Source of the DNA: CAZISM01 sp964541895
Lineage (GTDB): Bacteria > Zhuqueibacterota > Zhuqueibacteria > Residuimicrobiales > Residuimicrobiaceae
Reading direction: 5' to 3'
Assembly: GCA_964541895.1 (NCBI GenBank)
Contig: CAZISM010000019.1
Span: forward strand, 1 to 58,833
Length of the DNA: 58,833 nucleotides
Of this stretch, positions 1 to 9,035 are shown piece by piece (position 1 is the stretch's first letter; each line of letters starts with the position of its first letter). Below the pieces are notes generated by a model. The model ran no database searches, was not told where the DNA came from, and saw only the letters and a program-made list of their open reading frames with translations. A program made the position numbers and the translations under genes.

Positions 1-843
1 GCTGACGAGTCTGTTCGCTTTACCATGACTCTGACGAATGCGGAGAATCGGAATGACGGCAAGGAGCTGGACGCGCGCGAATTGTCCGGCGCCACAGTCA
101 TGATTCGCAATCGTGTGGTGCCGGTCGGCGATATCATGACGATCACAGCGCAGCCGGTGATGGGCGAAATTAAACGCGAGGATCAGCAGTATTCGCGCAC
201 AATCAGTTATGAATTCAAAGGACCGTTTAAATTGGGCGAGCGTTACATCAACGGCATCCTCAACAGCCTGCGCTTGCCGGTGGGTTACGAAGCCAGGCGA
301 CCGGACTGGATGTTTATCTTTGGCGAAGCAGACGCGATTCCCATGATCGCCATCACGCTGATTTCCATCCTGATGGTGTTCATGATCACAGCGTCCCTGT
401 ACGAATCGTTGCGCAAGCCGTTCATCATTTTGCTGTCCGTGCCCATGTCCCTGGCCGGATTGTTTTTAGGATTTTACCTGTTCGATATCAATTTCAGTCG
501 CGGCGGCTATGCGGCGGTGATACTGTTGATCGGCCTGTCGGTCAATAACGGTATCATCCTGGTGGATCGGATCGCGCACCTGGCGAACAATGCGGGAGAA
601 TCATTTAACGAGGCTATTGTCATGGCTGTAAGGCAACGCACGCGGCCGATTCTCATCACCACCCTCACCACTGTTGCCGGCTTTTTGCCCTTTGTCATCA
701 AGGCGGATGTGTATTCGTTCTGGTATTCGTTTTCCTTTGCTGTGATCTGCGGCCTGAGCGTTTCGACGATTATGCTGTTATTGGTCATGCCGGTGTTGTA
801 TCGGATTTTTGGCGGACGAACGCCCGCAGTGACAGGAAGGTGA
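1..843 (+). CDS. RND-family efflux transporter, C-terminal part
   Basis: The open frame enters from the left edge, so the N-terminal part is missing; the visible 280 residues are the end of an inner-membrane RND pump (AcrB/CusA superfamily), which exports small molecules with the proton gradient. A short periplasmic tail (about residues 1-110) is followed by a block of five hydrophobic helices. Typical features are the YESLRKPFIILLSVPM loop, the GLSVNNGIILVDRI helix and RQRTRPILITTLTT just after it, where RND pumps carry R-x-R-PI-x-MT. The protein ends normally with a TGA after a short polar tail. The substrate class cannot be read from this part. No partner gene (membrane-fusion protein, outer-membrane channel) is visible downstream, so partners would lie upstream of the window. 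Confidence 0.9.
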   Translation, partial: ADESVRFTMTLTNAENRNDGKELDARELSGATVMIRNRVVPVGDIMTITAQPVMGEIKREDQQYSRTISYEFKGPFKLGERYINGILNSLRLPVGYEARRPDWMFIFGEADAIPMIAITLISILMVFMITASLYESLRKPFIILLSVPMSLAGLFLGFYLFDINFSRGGYAAVILLIGLSVNNGIILVDRIAHLANNAGESFNEAIVMAVRQRTRPILITTLTTVAGFLPFVIKADVYSFWYSFSFAVICGLSVSTIMLLLVMPVLYRIFGGRTPAVTGR

Positions 844-1040
844 AAAAACGATTAACAAATCTCCTTACGCCAAACCAACGATCAGCTGCCTAACCTGACC
901 AATTAATAAACCGCCGAGCTGTTTCTTTTATGTTTATTGAAAAATTCCTAACCTGAGCGCGATTACATCATTTTTTATTTCTCTCAGCATCCCTCTGTTT
1001 TCAGCGGCCTATACTTCATGCTAACTCTGTCCGGAAAAAG

Positions 1041-1069
1041 TTAACAATTTCTTAATATTAATTTAATAA
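1041..1069 (+). promoter_or_regulatory. Possible promoter of the phosphate transporter gene
   Basis: The 353 bases between the RND gene and the PiT gene are AT-rich and hold no credible reading frame. Within them TTAACA at 1041-1046 is followed after 17 bases by TAATAA at 1064-1069. This would give a leader of about 120 bases. The match is only moderate and the region is rich in similar A/T words, so this is a weak call. No terminator hairpin for the RND gene is evident. Confidence 0.3.
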
Positions 1070-1196
1070 TAGCATAATATTTCAGGATTACATTAAAGTA
1101 ATTTGTGTGCAAAATTCCGGCCGTTCGCGCCAGACCATTGAGCCAGCCTTTTTTCTCAGGCACAACACGGGTGACAGTCTCTAAACTCGGAATAAC

Positions 1197-2228
<1,032 letters not shown>

Positions 2229-2298
2229 CAAAACCGCTTTTCCCTGATTCCCACAGCGACTGGAACAAATGGCAGGTTCCGCTGCCCCAAAAACACAA

Positions 2299-2319
2299 TG
2301 CGCCAACACAGTTGGCGCA
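2299..2319. terminator. Hairpin downstream of the PiT gene
   Basis: TGCGCCAAC / GTTGGCGCA is a perfect 9-bp stem with a 3-base loop, 70 bases after the PiT stop codon. No T-run follows, so it may act as a factor-dependent end or an RNA-stabilising hairpin rather than a classical intrinsic terminator. Confidence 0.45.
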
Positions 2320-2518
2320 CTCTAGGTATTGATGGAAAAGCTTGAATAGCGAGCGACTCTGCGTTGAATCAAAACAGTGCGGACCTTGTCGCCGGAGATT
2401 GCCTCACTCCATTATTTCCCATTCTCTCTCACAGCAGAGGCTCCTCCGCCCGCAATGACAGGGAGGCACCCGCCTCATTCTGCAGAATCCAGAAGTCGAA
2501 GCAGAGCTTCTACACCGA

Positions 2519-2542
2519 GTTCCCAAACTGGCGTATGGGAAC
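2519..2542. repeat. Short inverted repeat in intergenic DNA
   Basis: GTTCCCA and TGGGAAC form a perfect 7-bp palindrome around a 10-base loop. It lies in a 420-base stretch (2229-2648) with no believable gene, directly before a second inverted repeat and the assembly gap. The grouping suggests interspersed repeat sequence. Confidence 0.5.
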
Positions 2543-2556
2543 CGGAAATGGGATGT

Positions 2557-2646
2557 ATTCGTAAGAGCCGGCTCCTGCCGGCGATGGTGTGGTGTGGTGG
2601 CCTGCCAGTGCTACGAATATCGCCCCTGGGAAGCGGCTCCTACGAT
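2557..2646. repeat. REP-like inverted doublet (REPIN-like)
   Basis: Two copies of a roughly 28-base GC-rich unit face each other across 33 bases. The left copy (2557-2585) contains GTAAGAGCCGGCTCCTGCC followed by GGCGAT. The reverse complement of the right copy (2619-2646) contains GTAGGAGCCGCTTCCCAGG followed by GGCGAT. Within the aligned core about three quarters of the bases agree. The layout resembles REP doublets of other bacteria, where paired palindromic units are moved by a REP-associated transposase. No transposase is visible here. The scaffold gap starts two bases beyond the right copy, as expected if the repeat broke the assembly. Confidence 0.55.
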
Positions 2647-2648
2647 TC

Positions 2649-2748
2649 NNNNNNNNNNNNNNNNNNNNNNNNNNNNNNNNNNNNNNNNNNNNNNNNNNNN
2701 NNNNNNNNNNNNNNNNNNNNNNNNNNNNNNNNNNNNNNNNNNNNNNNN
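2649..2748. other. Scaffold gap (100 N)
   Basis: Exactly one hundred unknown bases join two contigs. The true length and content are unknown. The gene entering from the right is cut by it, and REP-like repeats lie at its left edge. Confidence 0.99.
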
Positions 2749-2876
2749 TGCGCTTCCGCGGCCGTGCCTTTGATGTAATCCCACTCGGCTTTGAGAATTT
2801 CTTCCGGATTCAAAGTTACAGGTTTTATTGCGGCACTTGCTCCAGACAATGATTTCGACTCCTCGCTCGTTGACAT
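2749..2876 (-). CDS. Unrecognised protein, N-terminal fragment cut by the gap
   Basis: Only about 42 residues are readable before the frame runs into the Ns. The start is well supported: GGAGGAGGGATCC precedes the ATG at 2876. The fragment is polar at first (MSTSEESKSLSGASAAIK) and then predicted helical (LNPEEILKAEWDYIKGTAAEA), with no membrane segment in the visible part. I do not recognise a family. The gene begins only 32 bases after the transketolase terminator, so it either uses readthrough or has a promoter overlapping that terminator. Confidence 0.55.
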
Positions 2877-2907
2877 GGATCCCTCCTCCACGCGATATCC
2901 AGATATG

Positions 2908-2934
2908 CAAAAGCCCGGAGTCTGCCTCCGGGCT
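2908..2934 (-). terminator. Intrinsic terminator of the transketolase gene
   Basis: On the minus strand AGCCCGGAG-loop-CTCCGGGCT is a perfect 9-bp stem with a 5-base loop followed by TTTTG. It starts five bases after the transketolase stop codon. Confidence 0.85.
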
Positions 2935-2938
2935 CTGA

Positions 2939-4855
2939 TTATTTCTTTTCCCGTAGAATCGTCTTCACTACGCTGTCAGGATCCAGCCCCTGGCTGGCGT
3001 AGAGCTCGTCCGGCACGCCGGAGCTGCCATAGTGGTGGACGCCCAGTTTCACCAGCTTGCAGTGCAGTCCCTGTTCGGCCACGACGTTGGCCACGATGCT
3101 GCCCAGACCGGTGCGCACGTTGTGATCTTCAAGAGTGACGATCAGGCCGGTGGCCGCTGCTTTTTTGATGGCTTCAATATCCGGATCGGTCGGACAAGCC
3201 ATGCTCAACACCATCACCTCCACACCCTGGGCTTTGAGCTTTTCCTGCGCCTTGAGCGCCCGACTGACCATGCCGCCCATGGCGATGATGGCGGCCGCGT
3301 TGCCGTTGCGCAACAGGTCGGCTTTGCCATAGACGAACTGGTAGCCTTCGCCGTAAAACGGCTTGCCGTCTTCCGCCAAAATCATGCTCATCTTGGAGCG
3401 GCCCATGGCCAGCAAAAAATTGCCCGTAGTGGCAGCCGCATAGCGGGTGGCGCGGTCGGTCTGGTTGGGATCGGCCGGCACCAGCACTTTGAAACCGTAG
3501 AAATTCTGGAACGCGCCCACATAGTCGATGCTCTGATGGGTCTTGCCGTCTTCACCCACATCCAACCCCACATGGGTGCAGACCACTTTATAATTGGAGC
3601 CGTTGATGTCGTTAAGGCGATGCTGGTTGTACGTTTCGGCCACGCCGAACACGCCGAAATCGGCAAAAAAGGTCAGCACGCCCTCGGTAGAACAGGCGCC
3701 GGCAATAGCGGCTGTGTTGTGTTCCTGGATGCCGCCCTGGAAAAACGAGTTGGAATAATTCTTTACCACATTGGTCGTTTTAACCGACGATGCCAGATCG
3801 CAATCAAACACCGCCACTGGAATCTTGCTGTTGTTGGCCGCCATAAGGTCATCCAGGGCGGTGCCCCAGCCGCTGCGGTTGTCGGTCTTGTCGGTGGCGC
3901 TGTAATTGCGCGGCGTGCCCTGATCGACCTTCACGCTCAGGTGCGGCCGAGGCGTCAGCTGGACCGCCGGATCGTGGGTTTTGCGGCGCTGAACCAGACT
4001 GTCGATATCATCCGGCAGGCCCAGCAGAGCCAACGCCTTGCGGCATTCGTCCAGCGGCAGAGCCGTGCCGTGCCATTTGTGATCGTTTTCCATAAAAGCC
4101 ACGCCCTTGCTCATAACGGTGTGCGCCAGGATCATAACCGGCGCCGGAATCTGATGGGCCTGACGAATGGCCTGGTAAATCTCCTGATAGTTGTGGCCGT
4201 CGATTTCGATCACTTTCCAGCCGTCGGCTTCCCAATCGGCTTTGATGTTGTGCGGCATGACCTTTTCGATGTTGCCGCTGATCTGCAAGCGATTGTAGTC
4301 AATAAATACGGTGGTATTGTTCATGCCGAATTTGACGGCAAAACGGCGCGCTTCGCTGATCTGGCCTTTCTGCTGCTCGCCGTCGCCCATGAAGCAATAG
4401 AGCTGCACATCGCGGTTCTGCAAGCGGCAGCCGATGCCCATGCCCAGCAGCGCCGACAGGCCCTGTCCCAGATTACCGGTGCCCCACTCTACGCCCGGCA
4501 CTTCCCGCTCCACATGGCCTTCAAAGGGCGAATTGGTCTGACGAAAATGGGCCACCGCATCCTCGACGTTGAAATAGCCCAACCGGCCCAGAGCGGCGAA
4601 CACGCCCGGCGCGGTATGGCCGTGGCTGACCACGATGCGATCGCGATCGGGATTGAACGGATCTTGCGAATCCACTTTGGCATGGCACCAAACGGTCAGA
4701 TAGAGATCAATGGAGGACATACTGCCGCCCGGATGGCCGCACGTGGCCAGGGTGGTCATTTTCAATATATCGCCACGACACTGCGTGGCCAACGCCTGTA
4801 ACTCCTGTATGCGTTCCGCGGATAATTTTTCCTGGTTAAAATCCTGCGCTTTCAT
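2939..4855 (-). CDS. tkt: Transketolase
   Basis: A complete 638-residue transketolase, the thiamine-diphosphate enzyme that moves two-carbon units in the non-oxidative pentose phosphate pathway. Diagnostic parts are the N-terminal TCGHPGGSMSSIDLYL, HGHTAPGVFAALG, the ThDP/metal motif GDGEQQKGQISEA with its conserved Asn in FIDYNRLQISG, and the catalytic Glu segment GGIQEHNTAAIAG in the second domain. The start is placed at the ATG preceded by AGCGAGGAACAA; an in-frame ATG 75 bases upstream has no ribosome site and would add a non-homologous leader. The enzyme links to the sugar-phosphate genes elsewhere in the window (DeoC, GlmM) only by metabolism. The gene is divergent from the histidine kinase gene. 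Confidence 0.96.
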   Translation of the reverse strand: MKAQDFNQEKLSAERIQELQALATQCRGDILKMTTLATCGHPGGSMSSIDLYLTVWCHAKVDSQDPFNPDRDRIVVSHGHTAPGVFAALGRLGYFNVEDAVAHFRQTNSPFEGHVEREVPGVEWGTGNLGQGLSALLGMGIGCRLQNRDVQLYCFMGDGEQQKGQISEARRFAVKFGMNNTTVFIDYNRLQISGNIEKVMPHNIKADWEADGWKVIEIDGHNYQEIYQAIRQAHQIPAPVMILAHTVMSKGVAFMENDHKWHGTALPLDECRKALALLGLPDDIDSLVQRRKTHDPAVQLTPRPHLSVKVDQGTPRNYSATDKTDNRSGWGTALDDLMAANNSKIPVAVFDCDLASSVKTTNVVKNYSNSFFQGGIQEHNTAAIAGACSTEGVLTFFADFGVFGVAETYNQHRLNDINGSNYKVVCTHVGLDVGEDGKTHQSIDYVGAFQNFYGFKVLVPADPNQTDRATRYAAATTGNFLLAMGRSKMSMILAEDGKPFYGEGYQFVYGKADLLRNGNAAAIIAMGGMVSRALKAQEKLKAQGVEVMVLSMACPTDPDIEAIKKAAATGLIVTLEDHNVRTGLGSIVANVVAEQGLHCKLVKLGVHHYGSSGVPDELYASQGLDPDSVVKTILREKK

Positions 4856-5035
4856 TTGTTCCTCGCTGTTGGTAATGGAAAGGCTATAATTCCTTAAAAG
4901 TAATAAAAAATTATCAGGCGTGCAAGGCAAAATCGGATTTTTAATTGATATTGGGGGCTGGATTCATTAACTTTCAATCTCCGGGCAACCACAGTGGATC
5001 TGCCTGGCACGAATCAACCGGTTTAATGTTGCTCT

Positions 5036-6508
5036 ATGAATTCCGTTCAAAACATCATTCAACACACTCTGATCAACAAACGCGAAGAGTTTCTCCGTTT
5101 GTGGACGCCGCGCCTTCGCGGTCTGTTGCCGCCCTCTCTGAGCGGCGACGTCGACGCTCTCGCAGAATTCTGGCGTCAGGTGCTGGTGGACTATTACAGT
5201 CACGAAGATACCGACGGCATTGTCGGCAGGTTGCAGATCAACGCAGCCGCCTCGCCCCATGTCTTTAACGCCATCTCCATCAGCCGCTATGCGCTGTTGG
5301 CGCTCATGCCGGGCGACAACAGTCTGGAATGGTTCAGTCGCCTCAACGACGCCTATGAACCGCTGTTGCGGGCCATTCACAAAATGGAAAACTCTTCAAC
5401 CACGTTTTCGGAATGGGCGCCCAGCGATTTTTCCCGCGCCTTTGAGCGCTATTTCGAAAACATCCTCCGCGATGCCGCCGACGCCATCATCCTGCTGGAC
5501 GCCAAAGACCACATCGTCATGTGGAATAAAGCGGCCGAAGCCATTTACGGCTGGTCGCGCCAGGAAATGCTCGGCCAGCACATCAGCCGCATCGTGCCCC
5601 AGGATGCCGAATCCCGGCGTGAAATCGAATGGATCAACCAGGAGGTGCGCAGCAGGGGCTATGTGCGCAATTTCCGCACCCATCGCCTCACCCGCGACGG
5701 CAAACCGGTGACCATTGCCGTGACGCGCACCGCCATTTACGGAGAAAAAAACGAATTCATCGGTTCCAGCGTGATCAGTCGCGACCTGACCGAACAGGAG
5801 AAACTGCGCGACCAACTGGTGCATTCGGAAAAACTCTCCGCCGTGGGCACCCTGGCCGCCGGCATCGCCCATGAGATCGGTTCACCGCTCACCGCCATTT
5901 CGTCCATTTCGCAACTGCTCAAGGTCAAGAGCAAGGACCCCTATTTTACGGAAAAAGTGGGACTCATTCAGGAATCCATCGACCGCATCGCCCGTATCGT
6001 CCGCACGCTGGTGGATTTTTCCAAGCCCATTCAAGCCAAAATCGAACGTATTTATATAAACAGCGTCATTGAGGACGTTATCCACATCGTCAAATACGAT
6101 CGCCGCTTAAAGTACCGCAAAATCGAAACCCAGCTGCAGGCGGACGTGCCGCAGCTCAAAGCCAGTTTTGATCAGCTCTTGCAGGTGTTCATCAACCTTT
6201 GTCTCAACGCCGCCGATGCCATGGAAGACGTGCCGGAAGGTCTTCTCCTCATCAAAACCTGGAGTAACGGCGACGAGGTCTTAACATCGGTCAGCGACAA
6301 TGGCTGCGGCATTCAGCCGGATCATCTGCCGCACATTTTCGAACCCTTTTTCACCACCAAAGGAGACCGCCAGGGCACCGGTCTGGGCCTCTGGGTCAGT
6401 TACAACATCATCAAAAGCTTTTCCGGTGACATTCAGGTAGAGAGCACGCCGCACGTCGGCACTACCTTTACGATTTCATTGCCTGCTCTGAAATCCAGCC
6501 GGGCGTAG
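5036..6508 (+). CDS. PAS-domain sensor histidine kinase (NtrB-like)
   Basis: A 490-residue soluble sensor kinase. Residues 1-125 form an all-helical input region that vaguely resembles the RsbRD N-terminal domain (inference). A PAS domain follows at about 135-250 (DAADAIILLDAKDHIVMWN), then a dimerisation helix with the phospho-accepting His279 in GIAHEIGSPLTAI. The ATPase domain has an N box NLCLNAADAM (387-396), G1 DNGCG (421-425) and G2 GTGLGLW. No membrane segment is seen, so the signal is cytoplasmic. The next gene starts three bases after its stop codon and encodes a sigma-54 activator, so the pair is a two-component system of the NtrB/NtrC type. The ligand is unknown. Confidence 0.93.
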   Translation: MNSVQNIIQHTLINKREEFLRLWTPRLRGLLPPSLSGDVDALAEFWRQVLVDYYSHEDTDGIVGRLQINAAASPHVFNAISISRYALLALMPGDNSLEWFSRLNDAYEPLLRAIHKMENSSTTFSEWAPSDFSRAFERYFENILRDAADAIILLDAKDHIVMWNKAAEAIYGWSRQEMLGQHISRIVPQDAESRREIEWINQEVRSRGYVRNFRTHRLTRDGKPVTIAVTRTAIYGEKNEFIGSSVISRDLTEQEKLRDQLVHSEKLSAVGTLAAGIAHEIGSPLTAISSISQLLKVKSKDPYFTEKVGLIQESIDRIARIVRTLVDFSKPIQAKIERIYINSVIEDVIHIVKYDRRLKYRKIETQLQADVPQLKASFDQLLQVFINLCLNAADAMEDVPEGLLLIKTWSNGDEVLTSVSDNGCGIQPDHLPHIFEPFFTTKGDRQGTGLGLWVSYNIIKSFSGDIQVESTPHVGTTFTISLPALKSSRA

Positions 6509-6511
6509 CCA

Positions 6512-7861
6512 ATGGCTCACCGCATCCTCATAGTCGATGACGACGACATCGTCCGCGAAAGTCTCAGCGCCGTCCTGGAAAACCGCGGCTTTTCCTGCCG
6601 CCAGGCGGTCAACGGCAGCGAAGCCATGCAGATGTTGCGCCAGATCGATTTCGATGTGGTCATCACCGACCTGGAGATGCCACAGCTCAACGGCATCGAG
6701 CTTATCGAAAAAGCGTCGCAACTCAACTCCCGCACCTCGTTTATTCTCATCACCGCCTATGGCTCTATGGAGACCGCCATCCAGGCGCTGCGCAAAGGCG
6801 CGTTCGACTACCTGATCAAACCGCTCAATTTTGAAGACGTGGCCATCAAGGTGAAAAAACTGCTGGAGCATCGCGAACTGGTGCTGGAAAACCAGGCCTT
6901 GCGGCAGGAGATCAACAGCCAGTACGATTTCAACAACATCATCGGTCAGAGTCCGGCCATTCAAAAGCTCTTTACCACCATCCGCCGCGTCTCGGACAGC
7001 GACGCGCACGTGCTCATCACCGGCAACAGCGGCACCGGCAAAGAGCTGGTGGCGAAAGCGCTGCACTATAACTCGCCGCGCAGCAAGGGCCGCTTTGTCG
7101 CCATCAACTGCGGCGCCATCACCGAGACCCTGTTTGAGAGCGAGCTGTTCGGCCACAAACGCGGTTCGTTCACCGGCGCGGTGCAGGACAAAGACGGCCT
7201 GTTCAAATCCGCTCACACCGGCACGCTGTTTCTCGACGAGATCGGCGAGCTGGCCGTGTCGTCGCAAGCCAAACTGCTGCGGGCGCTGGAGAGCAAGGAA
7301 ATCCTGCCCGTGGGCGGCACCAGCGTCGTAACGGTCGATGTGCGCATCATGGCTGCCACCCATCGGGATTTAATGCAGCTGGTGCAGGAAGGCCGTTTTC
7401 GCGAAGACCTCTATTATCGCCTCGCCGTCATCGAAATACATCTGCCCTCCCTGAGCGAACGGCGCGAAGACATTCCGCTGCTGGTGCACCATTTCATCCG
7501 CAAATACAACAGACAGATGAACCGGCGCGTAAAAGGCGTAGAGCCGGATCTCATGCACGCGCTTATGCAACGCACCTGGAAAGGCGAAGTTCGGGAATTG
7601 GAGAATATCATCGAACGACTGATGATCTTTGCCAACGGCGAAATTCTGCGCGCCGCCGACCTGCCCAAAGAGGTGCTGTCGGCTCGCGAGCCGCGAAAAA
7701 TCACCGACGCCGCCACGTTAAAAGGCGCGCTGGAAGAGTTTGAACGGGAGGTGATTCGCACCCAGCTGGAGCGGCACCAGGGCCATCGCGGCAAAACAGC
7801 GCAGGCGCTGGGCATCAGCGAAGCGACGTTGTATCGAAAATTAAGCGAGCTCGGAATTTAG
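6512..7861 (+). CDS. Sigma-54-dependent response regulator (NtrC family)
   Basis: A complete 449-residue enhancer-binding protein: receiver domain with phospho-acceptor Asp53 (VVITDLEMP) and Lys103, AAA+ domain with Walker A GNSGTGKE (171-178) and Walker B LFLDEI (239-244), and a C-terminal Fis-type helix-turn-helix (GKTAQALGISEATLYRKL). The sigma-54 contact loop reads GSFTGA (218-223) rather than the usual GAFTGA. It should be phosphorylated by the kinase encoded three bases upstream and drive sigma-54 promoters by ATP hydrolysis. I looked for a -24/-12 promoter (TGGCAC-N5-TTGC) near the neighbouring genes and found none that convinces, so the targets probably lie elsewhere. Confidence 0.95.
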   Translation: MAHRILIVDDDDIVRESLSAVLENRGFSCRQAVNGSEAMQMLRQIDFDVVITDLEMPQLNGIELIEKASQLNSRTSFILITAYGSMETAIQALRKGAFDYLIKPLNFEDVAIKVKKLLEHRELVLENQALRQEINSQYDFNNIIGQSPAIQKLFTTIRRVSDSDAHVLITGNSGTGKELVAKALHYNSPRSKGRFVAINCGAITETLFESELFGHKRGSFTGAVQDKDGLFKSAHTGTLFLDEIGELAVSSQAKLLRALESKEILPVGGTSVVTVDVRIMAATHRDLMQLVQEGRFREDLYYRLAVIEIHLPSLSERREDIPLLVHHFIRKYNRQMNRRVKGVEPDLMHALMQRTWKGEVRELENIIERLMIFANGEILRAADLPKEVLSAREPRKITDAATLKGALEEFEREVIRTQLERHQGHRGKTAQALGISEATLYRKLSELGI

Positions 7862-7902
7862 CGTGCAGCGATTCCCCCGGGGATACTACAGTTCTGTTTT
7901 TT

Positions 7903-8316
7903 CTACTCTCCCATCACCTTGACCACAACCCGTTTTTTTCGCTGGCCGTCAAATTCGGCATAATAGATCTGCTGCCAGGGCCCCAGATCCAGACGGCCGT
8001 CCGTGACCGGCACGATGACCTGATGGTGGATGAGCAGGCTCTTCAGGTGGGCATCGCCGTTGACTTCACCGGTACGATGATGGCGATAATCCGGACCCTG
8101 CGGCGCCAGTTTTTGCAGCCACTCGTCGATATCCTGGATCAGGCCGGATTCGGCGTCATTGACATAAATGGCCGCTGTGATATGCATGGCCGACACCAGG
8201 ACCATGCCTTCGCGGATACCACTCTTTTGCACCAGCTCTTCCACCTTGTTGGTGATGTTGATGTAATCGCGATGTTTGCTGGTGTTGTACCACAGGTATT
8301 CGGTCAACGTTTTCAT
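7903..8316 (-). CDS. yjbQ: YjbQ / UPF0047 family protein
   Basis: A 137-residue protein of the YjbQ (UPF0047) family, small trimeric enzymes reported to have thiamine-phosphate synthase-like activity but with uncertain physiological role. The family signature is complete: HITAAIYVNDAESGLIQDID, then YRHHRTGEVNGDAHLKS, then GRLDLGPWQQIYYAEFDG. These histidines and acidic residues form the metal/phosphate pocket in known structures. The start is the ATG at 8316, one base after the stop codon of the upstream gene, so the two genes are translationally coupled. Longer in-frame starts would run through that gene. It converges with the response-regulator gene. Confidence 0.93.
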   Translation of the reverse strand: MKTLTEYLWYNTSKHRDYINITNKVEELVQKSGIREGMVLVSAMHITAAIYVNDAESGLIQDIDEWLQKLAPQGPDYRHHRTGEVNGDAHLKSLLIHHQVIVPVTDGRLDLGPWQQIYYAEFDGQRKKRVVVKVMGE

Positions 8317-8317
8317 A

Positions 8318-8836
8318 TTACACCATGTACTCCTCATCCAGGAGCAGGGCTTCCCGCTCGAATAGTGACTGATTGAACGTATCGATAAAATCCTGTACGT
8401 GCAGAAAATGATCCTCGAACGCCTCTTTTGCCAGCGGATGGCTGCATAACGCCGCCAGCTCCAGCCCCAGGTTTTCCACTTCGCGCAGCATAGTGCGCTC
8501 GAATTCATAGACCCGTTCCAGGCGACGGCTGGCCAGGTTTTCCGTGGCAAAGAATCCGCCGCCGATATAGGTCGGCGATGACAGGCTTTGAAAAATGGTC
8601 GCCAGCTTGCGCTTGGTGCTCTTGATGAGCTCGCTCAGCCGCGCCTGATCCTCCGCCTGCGTGGCGGCCGGGGTCGCTTCCAACGCTTTCAGCAAAGCGC
8701 GAATTTTCTGCTGCAGATGCTGGCGGATTTTTTGATCCGATCCGGCGCGATACGAGGATCGCTCGTAACCGCTGTACCCCACAATCGTCTGTGCAATGGA
8801 TTCCAAAGAAGAAGAGACCGCAACGCGGTTTTCCAT
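8318..8836 (-). CDS. Hypothetical helical protein
   Basis: A 172-residue protein with no family I recognise. It is rich in Leu, Ala, Glu and Arg and is predicted to be nearly all helical, with heptad-like segments at about 35-95 (QQKIRALLKALEA, LIKSTKRKLATIFQSL) and 100-165. There is no signal peptide, membrane segment or Cys cluster. An ATG at 8836 is preceded by AAGGAGTTCGTGT, a good ribosome site. It is the first gene of a two-gene unit with yjbQ. It could be a structural or adaptor protein; no function is proposed. Confidence 0.75.
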   Translation of the reverse strand: MENRVAVSSSLESIAQTIVGYSGYERSSYRAGSDQKIRQHLQQKIRALLKALEATPAATQAEDQARLSELIKSTKRKLATIFQSLSSPTYIGGGFFATENLASRRLERVYEFERTMLREVENLGLELAALCSHPLAKEAFEDHFLHVQDFIDTFNQSLFEREALLLDEEYMV

Positions 8837-9035
8837 ACACGAACTCCTTGGTTCATGAAAGAGTTAAAGTCTATGCCATGGGTGCAAGGATCAAATCAAA
8901 ACAGGAATCGTATTGAGGACGTCAGTAAGTTTATATGATTGTATATAAATCACCATCGGGATTCATCGAGGAGTTGTGGGTAACATCTGTATTAATGTAT
9001 AATGAATGCAACAAAAAGTCAATATCTTTCTTTCC

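Noticed and set aside
844..1196. Small genes in the spacer after the RND pump
   Set aside because: Frames here are short, AT-rich, lack ribosome sites and overlap the PiT start region.
3032..4801. 589-residue open frame on the plus strand opposite transketolase
   Set aside because: It is a shadow of the GC-rich transketolase gene; the translation has no domain and the minus strand carries all family motifs.
5011..5035. TGGCAC upstream of the histidine kinase as a possible sigma-54 promoter
   Set aside because: The required TTGC element is not at the correct distance; the next TTGC is too far away.
7862..7902. Possible terminator between the response regulator and yjbQ
   Set aside because: CCCCCGGGGGA-type palindrome has almost no loop and the T-run is displaced; not convincing.
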